NCBI GenBank assembly: GCA_024233865.1
Contig: JACKPA010000014.1
Coordinates: forward strand, 62,001 to 126,000
Direction of reading: 5' to 3'
Length of the DNA stretch: 64,000 nucleotides
From: Leptospiraceae bacterium
Lineage (GTDB): Bacteria; Spirochaetota; Leptospiria; Leptospirales; Leptospiraceae
A model generated the notes under the pieces. That model was not told the DNA's origin and ran no database searches. It was given only the letters and a program-made list of their open reading frames with translations. The position numbers and the translations under genes are program-made. Numbering within the stretch: position 1 is the first letter of the stretch; the number at the start of each line of letters is the position of its first letter. Shown piece after piece: positions 54,466-62,154 of this stretch.

Positions 54466-55653
54466 ATGTTAGAAAGTGATGATCCGAAAAAAGGTTTAAT
54501 ACCTCTCCCCGTTAGGTTAATTCTTACAGCAGAAGGTGTTAGATTGTTTTCTAAAAACCGTACGCTCGTAAAAACGGTTAAAAATAAAGATGGCCATGCC
54601 AGAGATGGAATAGAATTCAGTTCATACAATGCCAATTCCGTGCAAAAATTAGTGATGAATGCCTATCTAGAAGAAATCTATGTTTGTTTACCTGACTTAT
54701 TAAGTAGTAGGAAATATATTATAGACACAAATAGTCTTGTGATTTATGGTAATTTGTATAAAAAGTTGAGCCCTTCCTTAGCAACAATGGTAATTAAGTC
54801 AAAAGTGGTGCAAGATTATAACCGTAAAAATCCAAAAAATATGTTAGTAGACTTGGATTCCGTTGAAAATAAAAAATTAGAGATCTTACGGAAAACAAAA
54901 CAATCGGATTTTGAAACCATGGAAATGGAAATCACTAATGACGTAGTTCAGAAGGTAATTAATAATCCAACCCTGGAAGAAGAAGATAGATTAACTAGAA
55001 TCAAGAGTTTACCCAAATTTATGAGATATATCGATCCAAGAATTTGGTATTTTTATTACATTATTTACCAAACACAGCTAAAAGAAGAAGTGCGAAATAG
55101 CTTTTCAGATATGATTATAATGTATCTAGATAGAACGAAATTAGCTACTCATCTTTCGAATCTACTCATGGAATTTATTCAAAACGCGGAAAGATCTCAT
55201 TTTTATAAGATTTTGATGGACACTCCCGAAAAAGTTGGTTACAGAAGAGATCCCGAAAAATTTTTTAAAGAATCGGAAAATAGAAAATGGGCAATCGCTG
55301 AAGCTAAAAAGCGCAATCAAATGCTCGAATTGTCTTGGAACGTAAATGCTGACCATTTAGGTATAGGACATTCAAATAAGATACTTATTTCAGTTACTCA
55401 CGAAGGAGCAATAAAAGATGTAGACGCGAAATTAATGCACCAAAAAATGAAAAGTGATACGGGAGGAGTACCAGTCTCCGCTTTCTATAAAGACTCCAAA
55501 CAACGTTCCAAAGTAACAAATACCGAATTAGGGTTGTTATATATTTCTTACATAGAAGAAATATGTCGTAAAGAGAATATACGGTTTTATTGCAATTTGT
55601 ATTCCGACCAAATTAAAGATAAAACCACTATTAGAATGGAAATATCGCTGTAG
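54466..55653 (+). CDS. possible GHKL-ATPase-like protein, unknown
   Basis: 395 residues that I do not recognise. The N-terminal third is mixed; LSSRKYIIDTNSLVIYG looks like a small beta domain. The C-terminal part resembles a GHKL ATPase fold. Its candidate N-box is LLMEFIQNAERSHFYKILMD (about 233-252), and a strand-helix follows near KILISVTHEGAIKDVDAK. A Gly-Leu segment, NTELGLLYISYIEEICRKEN, stands where a kinase G-box would be, and the protein ends in RMEISL. The canonical DxGxG is not obvious, so this may be a divergent regulator. It follows the membrane protein by 135 nt on the same strand. Confidence 0.45.
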   Translation: MLESDDPKKGLIPLPVRLILTAEGVRLFSKNRTLVKTVKNKDGHARDGIEFSSYNANSVQKLVMNAYLEEIYVCLPDLLSSRKYIIDTNSLVIYGNLYKKLSPSLATMVIKSKVVQDYNRKNPKNMLVDLDSVENKKLEILRKTKQSDFETMEMEITNDVVQKVINNPTLEEEDRLTRIKSLPKFMRYIDPRIWYFYYIIYQTQLKEEVRNSFSDMIIMYLDRTKLATHLSNLLMEFIQNAERSHFYKILMDTPEKVGYRRDPEKFFKESENRKWAIAEAKKRNQMLELSWNVNADHLGIGHSNKILISVTHEGAIKDVDAKLMHQKMKSDTGGVPVSAFYKDSKQRSKVTNTELGLLYISYIEEICRKENIRFYCNLYSDQIKDKTTIRMEISL

Positions 55654-55654
55654 T

Positions 55655-56842
55655 TTATTCTTCATGGTCTTGAATGACAGGTAAATCAAGAGGTTGCATA
55701 ATCCAGTCTGTTAAATTTTTTTTTACAACATTGGCAAGTGTTTGATGTCCTTTGGCATTTAGATGGGCATCATGCGGAAAATACAAAGATTCCGGATCTT
55801 TTTCATAAAATAGGTTATTAGCAAAAAAACATTCCAGATTTTCTTTATCACAAATTTCTTGTATTTGCAAATAGTGCACATTATGTGCATTTTTAGCTTC
55901 CAAAGAATCTTCTAATTCACCCGTAATTCCACCTTTTGCAAAAAATTCTTTGGCTGGTATATACAAAAAAGACAGTTTTACATTGTATCGTTTACATAAA
56001 TTTACTATATACTGCAAATATGCTTTATTGTTAGAAATTAATTTCTGCCAATAAGGAGAATCATAGTCTTGGTAAAACCCAAATTGGTTATTATACTTTT
56101 CATGGATTTCTTTTCCCAAAGGTTCTAATTTTCCGTATTTATTTAAGGATTCCGAATGGGTTAAAATTTTATCTTGTGGAGACCTACCGATTTTATAATA
56201 AAGAATTGGATTTGGTTCTTTTTGAATTAATTTAAATATTCTTTTGAACAATCTATAAGTGGAAGTTTCTTTGGAAAAATTATAAATTCTCTCTCCTAAT
56301 ACCTGGGTTATTAAGTTTTCTTGAAGAGCTACCCCTTTTTTATCAAATTGAATAAATTTGGAAAGCTTTTCGTTATCATCCAAATCATTATCAAAAAGTT
56401 GAACGATTACATTTGTAGGAATATGGGTTTTCAAATAGGATTTGAGTTGCAAAGTATATAAAATAGGAGAAGAGCCATGTAAACCAAGATTCAATAATTT
56501 GGATTTTATCGGCAATCTTTCATTAAGGCGCTGTATATATATCTCATCTTCCGAAACTCCCCAACCCTCTGTAAAAGAATCACCCAACACAATGGTTGAA
56601 TACCTTTCATTCGGGTAAATTTTTTGCCTGAAACCATATTTGTTGGTATCAACTCTTACCGAGTATTCATCCGAGACAACCATACCGGATTTATTTGGAT
56701 ACATGGAAAAAAGCAGTTCTTTATCAAAACTTTTTACCATCACTTGTTCGGGGTCTGCAAAAGATAACACCATTTCTATAAGAATCACTGATATTAAAAT
56801 GATAATAGAAATAAATAAAATATTTTTCAGTGTATTTTTCAT
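55655..56842 (-). CDS. membrane-anchored SGNH hydrolase
   Basis: 395 residues with an N-terminal signal anchor (ILFISIIILISVILIEMVLS). The SGNH fold has block I VLGDSFTEGWG (Ser about 89), block III-like NLGLHGSSP and the catalytic pair PHDAHLNAKGH (Asp about 358, His about 360). All catalytic parts are present, so it should be an active esterase or acetyltransferase outside the membrane. With the MBOAT at 51303 it could add or remove acyl groups on a surface glycan, as in AlgI/AlgX-type systems; that link is inference. It is convergent with the GHKL-like gene, 1 nt apart. Confidence 0.82.
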   Translation of the reverse strand: MKNTLKNILFISIIILISVILIEMVLSFADPEQVMVKSFDKELLFSMYPNKSGMVVSDEYSVRVDTNKYGFRQKIYPNERYSTIVLGDSFTEGWGVSEDEIYIQRLNERLPIKSKLLNLGLHGSSPILYTLQLKSYLKTHIPTNVIVQLFDNDLDDNEKLSKFIQFDKKGVALQENLITQVLGERIYNFSKETSTYRLFKRIFKLIQKEPNPILYYKIGRSPQDKILTHSESLNKYGKLEPLGKEIHEKYNNQFGFYQDYDSPYWQKLISNNKAYLQYIVNLCKRYNVKLSFLYIPAKEFFAKGGITGELEDSLEAKNAHNVHYLQIQEICDKENLECFFANNLFYEKDPESLYFPHDAHLNAKGHQTLANVVKKNLTDWIMQPLDLPVIQDHEE

Positions 56843-56859
56843 ATCAGACTTATTTGCCC

Positions 56860-56938
56860 TAACGTGAGTTTTGGATAAGAAAAAGTTATTGTTTGTAAGG
56901 GTAATCCACCTTGTGGGGATGCCCTTACAAAACCATAT
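56860..56938. repeat. partial copy of the TAACGTGAGTTT repeat family
   Basis: TAACGTGAGTTTTGGATAAG (56860-56879), followed by A-rich sequence, matches the end of the 188-bp element at 29680-29867 read on the other strand, with about two differences in 26 bases. It is followed by a GTAAGGGTAAT...GCCCTTAC palindrome (56894-56930), the same kind found inside that element. The second terminal repeat is absent. It lies between the korB stop and the SGNH gene start. Confidence 0.6.
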
Positions 56939-56939
56939 T

Positions 56940-57971
56940 TTAATTCACTTCCCAAACATCTCCCGAATATAGCAATTTTTTTAAATCTCCTTTGCCTTTT
57001 TGTTTAATAACCTCATTAATTTGCATGTTAAACAAATCATTATAAATAGGTTTTTGGACTTCTCTAAAAACACCCATAGGAGTGGGATATTCCGGAGAAT
57101 GGAACCTCGATAGTAAAAAAGCATAGTCCGGGTTTATCTTTTGAGCATTATGAACATGAATATCATAAATTCCAACGTCATCTACTTTAACTACTCTCGG
57201 TTGTGAGCCTTCTATTATAATACCTTTGTCTCTATCTTTACCAAAAACGAGAGGTTTACCATGTTCCAACATTAAAGTATTATCATCTCTAACTTCTTTT
57301 CCTGTTACGTTTTCAAAAACACCATCGTTAAATATTATACAATTTTGGTATACTTCCACAAAAGAAATTCCTTTGTGTTTTGCTGCTAATTCAAACATCT
57401 CCGACATGTGTTTGGGGCTTTTATCGTAAGTCCTCGCAACGAAGGTTGCTTCTGCTGCCAATGCTACCGATAAAGGGTGAAGTGGGTTATCAATAGAACC
57501 AAAAGGACTTGACTTAGTTACGGTTCCTAACTCACTGGTTGGGGAATATTGTCCTTTCGTTAACCCGTAAATTTGGTTATTAAATAAGATAATATTTATA
57601 TCTAAATTACGCCGGATTGTATGAAGTAAGTGATTTCCACCGATAGATAAACCGTCTCCGTCTCCGGTTATCACCCATACGGATAATTCGGGATTGGAAA
57701 TTTTTAATCCCGTTGCGACTGCCATAGCTCTACCATGAATTGTATGAAATCCATAGGTGTTCATATAATAAGGAAACCTTGATGAACATCCGATTCCTGA
57801 TATAAACACAATTTTTTCTTTAGGGATTCCTAAATCCGGTAAAGTTTTTTGTACTGCGGAAAGAATGTTATAGTCTCCGCATCCTGGACACCATCGAATT
57901 TCTTGGCTTGATGCAAAATCTTTTTTTGTTAAAGCTGTCATGAGATGTTTACTCCTTAGAAAGTTCTTCAA
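56940..57971 (-). CDS. korB: 2-oxoacid:ferredoxin oxidoreductase, beta subunit
   Basis: 343 residues of the thiamine-diphosphate-binding subunit. It has the Fe-S motif WCPGCGDYNIL, a further Cys in GIGCSSRF, and the TPP motif VITGDGDGLSIGGNHLLHTI ending in ILFNNQIYG. With KorA it makes acyl-CoA from a 2-oxoacid and reduces ferredoxin, most likely 2-oxoglutarate, though pyruvate or branched 2-oxoacids are possible. It overlaps korA by 23 nt and is translated after it. Confidence 0.92.
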   Translation of the reverse strand: MKNFLRSKHLMTALTKKDFASSQEIRWCPGCGDYNILSAVQKTLPDLGIPKEKIVFISGIGCSSRFPYYMNTYGFHTIHGRAMAVATGLKISNPELSVWVITGDGDGLSIGGNHLLHTIRRNLDINIILFNNQIYGLTKGQYSPTSELGTVTKSSPFGSIDNPLHPLSVALAAEATFVARTYDKSPKHMSEMFELAAKHKGISFVEVYQNCIIFNDGVFENVTGKEVRDDNTLMLEHGKPLVFGKDRDKGIIIEGSQPRVVKVDDVGIYDIHVHNAQKINPDYAFLLSRFHSPEYPTPMGVFREVQKPIYNDLFNMQINEVIKQKGKGDLKKLLYSGDVWEVN

Positions 57972-59799
57972 TTTTTTCAGTAATTTCGTGAATCGTAAAA
58001 GGCTTCCCTTTAATTTTGTTTAAAGAATGAACTTTAATTCCAAATTTTCCTTGTAAAAGGAAAGAGAGTTGTCCGTTGTTTAACTCCGGTACAAGGATTT
58101 TTTTAAAGCTATTTAAAATTTTTTCAAGATTTTTGGGAAAAGGATTTATATATCTTATATGAACATGCGATACTTTAAATCCGTCTGATCTTGCTTCTTC
58201 GACAGCACTTAGGATAGATCCATAGGTAGAACCCCACCCCACGACAAGAACGTCTCCTGTATCCTCTCCGTCTATTTCTTGTTCGGGAATATAATTCGCA
58301 ATCCCTTGAATTTTGGCTTCTCGAACCTTTACCATTTTTTCGTGATTTTCCGGGTCATAACTAACGTTTCCGGTTACAAAATCTTTTTCCAAACCTCCGA
58401 TTCGATGCTCCAAGCCTAAAGTACCGGGAATAGCCCAGTCTCGAACTAATGTATCAGGGTCCCTTTTATAAGGGAAGAAATTTTCACTATCATTGTTATT
58501 GGCTGTTACTTTTCTATTTTTTAATTTAGGCAATGATTCAATAGAAGGAACTTTCCATGGCTCAGACCCATTTGCCAAAAAGCCATCAGAAAGTAAAACA
58601 ACCGGAGTCATAAATTCCAAAGCCAAGCGTACAGCTTCTATTGCTACTTCAAAGCAGTCTGAAGGTGTGGAAGATGATATTACAACTAGTGGACTTTCTC
58701 CGTTTCTCGAAAACATTGCCTGTAACAAATCGGATTGTTCCGTTTTAGTAGGAAGTCCTGTAGACGGTCCGCCACGTTGAACGTTTATTACAAGCAAAGG
58801 CAATTCAACCATTACAGCCAAATTTAGAGCTTCTGTTTTTAAACAAAAACCGGGACCAGAAGTAGCCGTTACACCCAAGCTGCCAGCAAAAGATGCTCCA
58901 ATTGAACTACAAATTCCAGCAATTTCATCTTCTGCTTGGAAAGTTTTTACATTATAATGCTTATACTTAGAAAGTTCGTGCAAAATATCGGAAGCGGGAG
59001 TTATCGGATAACTTCCTAAAAATATAGGCAATTCAGCTAAATTGGCAGCTGTAATTAATCCCAATGATAATGCTTTATTTCCGGTTATATTTCTGTAAAT
59101 ACCAGGTTTGATTTTAGCTTGCGGAATTTCATACTGGGAAATGAATACCTCTGAAGTATTGGCATAGTTGTATCCTGCCCTTAAAGCCAGTTTATTGGCT
59201 TGGATGATAAGGTCTTTCCCTTTAAATTTTTCTTCTAGCCACAATTCTGTATTTGTCAACGGTCTAGAATACATCCAATACGTCATACCAAGAGCAAAAA
59301 AGTTCTTTGTTCTATCCTTTTCTTTCTCGGACAAGTCCAAACCTTCCAAAGCCAAAGTCGTTAGTTTGTTGACTTGTACCTTAAATAGTTGGTATTTTTG
59401 AGAAAGTTCTTCTGTAAGAGGATCGTCATCATACTTTGCTTTTTGAAGATCTTTGTCTGTAAATGAATCAATATTTACAATAAGAATCCCATTGGGTTTC
59501 AAGTCTTTTATATTCGCCTTTAAGGCTGCCGGATTCATGGCAATAAGTACATCTGGATTATCTCCAGGTGTATGAATATCATGGGATGAAAAATTTAATT
59601 GGAATCCGGATACTCCAGCAACTGTTCCTGCCGGCGCTCGAATTTCAGCAGGAAAATCTGGAAAAGTAGCTAAATCATTCCCATAGACAGCGGTTGTGGA
59701 AGTAAACTGACTTCCGGTTAATTGCATTCCATCTCCGGAATCTCCGGAAAACCTAATGGTTACGGATTTTTTAATTTCTTTTGTTTTAGTTAAACTCAT
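57949..59799 (-). CDS. korA: 2-oxoacid:ferredoxin oxidoreductase, gamma-alpha fusion
   Basis: 616 residues. Residues 1-190 are the gamma domain (RFSGDSGDGMQLTGSQF, FPDFPAEIRAPAGTVAGVSG), fused to the alpha pyrimidine-binding domain with YPITPASDILHELSK and AEDEIAGICSSIGASFAGSL. The order gamma-alpha followed by a separate beta is that of the two-subunit KorAB type found in many aerobes and spirochaetes. A TCA-cycle role in place of 2-oxoglutarate dehydrogenase is likely. Confidence 0.92.
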   Translation of the reverse strand: MSLTKTKEIKKSVTIRFSGDSGDGMQLTGSQFTSTTAVYGNDLATFPDFPAEIRAPAGTVAGVSGFQLNFSSHDIHTPGDNPDVLIAMNPAALKANIKDLKPNGILIVNIDSFTDKDLQKAKYDDDPLTEELSQKYQLFKVQVNKLTTLALEGLDLSEKEKDRTKNFFALGMTYWMYSRPLTNTELWLEEKFKGKDLIIQANKLALRAGYNYANTSEVFISQYEIPQAKIKPGIYRNITGNKALSLGLITAANLAELPIFLGSYPITPASDILHELSKYKHYNVKTFQAEDEIAGICSSIGASFAGSLGVTATSGPGFCLKTEALNLAVMVELPLLVINVQRGGPSTGLPTKTEQSDLLQAMFSRNGESPLVVISSSTPSDCFEVAIEAVRLALEFMTPVVLLSDGFLANGSEPWKVPSIESLPKLKNRKVTANNNDSENFFPYKRDPDTLVRDWAIPGTLGLEHRIGGLEKDFVTGNVSYDPENHEKMVKVREAKIQGIANYIPEQEIDGEDTGDVLVVGWGSTYGSILSAVEEARSDGFKVSHVHIRYINPFPKNLEKILNSFKKILVPELNNGQLSFLLQGKFGIKVHSLNKIKGKPFTIHEITEKIEELSKE

Positions 59800-59877
59800 A
59801 TTAAGTTACCTAATTTGAATGGATTGTAGTCCTTTTAATTGAACCTATAATTTTAAAAAAATTTAGCAAATAAAAAA

Positions 59878-60614
59878 TTAAAAATAATGATTTTTTATCA
59901 TTTCTATCTGAGAAAGAGAAAATGCTAAAGCATATTCGGTTCTCAACGTATACTCGGATAGCTTAATTTTTGAAAAATTCAATGATAGAAAAAATTCTTT
60001 GTCTGTTCCAGTAAAACCTGATTCGGGACCTAATAAAATATAAATCGGCTTGGTATTACCTACCTCAACAGAATTATCTAAAAAGCTATTTCCTTCCATA
60101 TCCAATAAGTATCTATTCGAATCGGTAAGGACTTCTTTTAGCTCATATTTACTTTTTAATAGGTTAATTTTAGGAGCCAAAACATTTTTTCCTTGCTCCA
60201 AACCCAAAATAATCTCATTTTGAAGGTTTCTTTCTTCCCATAAGTTAGAATTTAAATAAGATTTTTCTGATTTATCAGACACAAAAAAAAAATGGAACTT
60301 ATAGCGGTACAAGCTGATAGTTGGATTATTTTTTTTAATGTTTGTGGTCTTTGGAGTGATGCAATTAGGTTAATTTGACTGTAACTTGAACTATTTACAT
60401 TAGATTCAGCTTTGTAATATCCTGTAACACATTTTTTAATTTTATCAATTTTTTGTATATAAAACTTTCCAATAGACTGGTTATACAGTCCAGATTTTAA
60501 AACATCACCTTTTTCTGATTTTAAAATTTCAAGAATGTGTTCAGCTTTCCTATTTGTTAAAACAAAAGTAGAATCAGAAATTCTTTCATTTTCTTCTAAT
60601 ATTAATAGGTTCAT
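59878..60614 (-). pseudogene. rsmE: 16S rRNA m3U1498 methyltransferase, frameshift at a T10 tract
   Basis: The gene is split into two frames. The first (60614-60252) gives the N-terminal PUA-like domain and the start of the SPOUT domain, LIASLQRPQTLKKIIQLSAC. The second (from about 60312 to 59878) gives the rest, including PIYILLGPESGFTGTDKEFF and LRTEYALAFSLSQIE, the SAM-binding knot. The break lies at a run of ten T on the minus strand (60292-60283). One extra T would restore a single frame of about 245 residues, the normal RsmE length. Slippage, phase variation or a sequence error are all possible. It overlaps the zinc-ribbon gene by 4 nt. Confidence 0.85.
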
Positions 60615-61066
60615 ATTTGATATGGAATCTTAGAGTCATCCTCTTCTTGCCAATCTTGGTTGTTATTTTCTTCTTGTTGCTGTTTGGGTGGAAGGTAATT
60701 CCCTTTTGGAATCTTTTTCACTTGATCCAAACATTTATGAACATTTAAGAATAACAGTAATATTAAGATGTATGGTATAATTTGTTTCAGCGTAACATCT
60801 TTTGGATTAAATATAGGGAAATATGTTTTCCCTATATCAATAGGAATATATAAAAGATCAAAAAAAGTATCTACTACTTCTTTAAATCTTTTTTCTTTAT
60901 TAAGTTTAATCTTAAGGTCAAACCTACCAGTTAAATAAGTAGACGGTTCATTCGGATCAACCTTAATTGAGTTTTGACAGTTTGGGCATCTAATGATTAA
61001 GACTCCCCTGTCTATGGGGAATCTTAACTCAGAACCGCATTTAGTACAGGGTTGGATATATTTCAC
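60611..61066 (-). CDS. zinc-ribbon membrane protein
   Basis: 151 residues. The N-terminus is a zinc ribbon with two CxxC pairs, PCTKCGSEL and RCPNCQNSI. A helical middle is followed by one membrane helix (IIPYILILLLFLNV, about 105-118) and a Gln/Asn/Glu-rich tail, PPKQQQEENNNQDWQEEDD. I do not recognise it further. It lies between the FcpA-like gene (6 nt upstream) and rsmE (4-nt overlap), apparently one transcript. Confidence 0.7.
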   Translation of the reverse strand: MKYIQPCTKCGSELRFPIDRGVLIIRCPNCQNSIKVDPNEPSTYLTGRFDLKIKLNKEKRFKEVVDTFFDLLYIPIDIGKTYFPIFNPKDVTLKQIIPYILILLLFLNVHKCLDQVKKIPKGNYLPPKQQQEENNNQDWQEEDDSKIPYQI

Positions 61067-61072
61067 ACAAAA

Positions 61073-61990
61073 TTAGTATTTCAATGAATTTTTCATCACT
61101 TTGTTAGTTTCAGCGTAACGTTTATTGTAATTTCTTTCATTTGCGTCGTAGATCCATTTGAAGAGATTATCAAATTGAGTTAGGTTTTTGATATAAAAAG
61201 TTTGCTTGAAAATGTTTCTTGTTGGATTTGTTTTCGTGTTTTCAACAACACTAAGTTTATACTTTCCAAAAGCTTTTAACTTTTTTTGCTCTTCAACACC
61301 ACCGTCTGGACTTGTTGGAGGTAGGGGTGGAATCCCATCATGAGAATAAAAAACTGTTGATTGTTCATCTTTATGTTCTCCTTCTGGTCCAATACCATCA
61401 ACAACAATTACGGATAACTTGTTATCTAGCTCTTTGTAATGATCAACCAAAATTCTTGTTCTAATCTTGGAAACTTGAATTTTCTCTTGATGCTCAGGGT
61501 CTTCATTTGCAGCGGGACTAGCAAAAAATAATTCTATATATTTACTTCTGCTACCAATATTCTTTTCTGATAGGCCTTCTTCTGCTCCTAAAAAGTCAAA
61601 AACTTCAAGCCTTAGACAATCATTACCAGGATCTTCTTGTGGTCGATCTACAAGCAAATTAGGATTTTTTGAATCAGGAATTTGTGTTATACATATTCCA
61701 TTTTCATTTTTCCCTTTTTTTAACACTGTTTTTCCAGGCATTATTTCAACTTTCATTCTAAATAGTTTGGAATGACGTTGTAATCTTTGGTTTAATTCTT
61801 TTATTTGTTTGTTCAATCCTGCTTCTGTATCAAGAATAGCTTTACTTTCCTGTAATTTTTCTGGCTTATGGTACCCCGGAGGAAGTGCAGTCTCAGGTGG
61901 ACTTTCATTTTCAGCCCCACCTTCTCCTTGGGCAATAAGTAAATTAAAAGAAATTAGTAAAGCAACTATAATTGTTAATTTTTTCATCAT
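61073..61990 (-). CDS. exported protein resembling flagellar-coiling protein FcpA
   Basis: 305 residues with a signal peptide (LISFNLLIAQGEGG, cleavage near residue 21). A Pro-rich start (SPPETALPPGYHKPEKLQES) leads to a helical segment, then HSKLFRMKVEIMPGKTVLKK, RLEVFDFLGAEEG and KNIGSRSKYIELFFASPA. It ends QFDNLFKWIYDANERN. Length, signal, Pro-rich start and the order of these segments fit my memory of Leptospira FcpA, the sheath protein that coils the periplasmic flagella; I could not align it. If right, it firmly places the organism in the Leptospira group. It is the first gene of a three-gene run. Confidence 0.5.
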   Translation of the reverse strand: MMKKLTIIVALLISFNLLIAQGEGGAENESPPETALPPGYHKPEKLQESKAILDTEAGLNKQIKELNQRLQRHSKLFRMKVEIMPGKTVLKKGKNENGICITQIPDSKNPNLLVDRPQEDPGNDCLRLEVFDFLGAEEGLSEKNIGSRSKYIELFFASPAANEDPEHQEKIQVSKIRTRILVDHYKELDNKLSVIVVDGIGPEGEHKDEQSTVFYSHDGIPPLPPTSPDGGVEEQKKLKAFGKYKLSVVENTKTNPTRNIFKQTFYIKNLTQFDNLFKWIYDANERNYNKRYAETNKVMKNSLKY

Positions 61991-62053
61991 ATTATCTTTC
62001 CCTCAATTGATTGGATATAGCAATTTTTATATGGATAATATTTAACCATTTTT

Positions 62054-62072
62054 GATAATGTAAAGCATTATC
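62054..62072. promoter_or_regulatory. Fur-box-like palindrome
   Basis: GATAATGTAAAGCATTATC has perfect 7-bp arms identical to the classical 19-bp Fur box (GATAATG and CATTATC) and differs only in the central five bases. Over all 19 positions it matches at 16. It lies in the divergent region between the FcpA-like gene (start 61990) and aacS (start 62155). It could also act as a weak plus-strand terminator, because a T-rich stretch follows. Confidence 0.5.
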
Positions 62073-62154
62073 TTATTTTTTTGGATAACGGAAACATTTT
62101 TTTTATTTTCTAGTTTGAAAATCCATTGCCTAAGAAAATTTTAGATATATAAGT

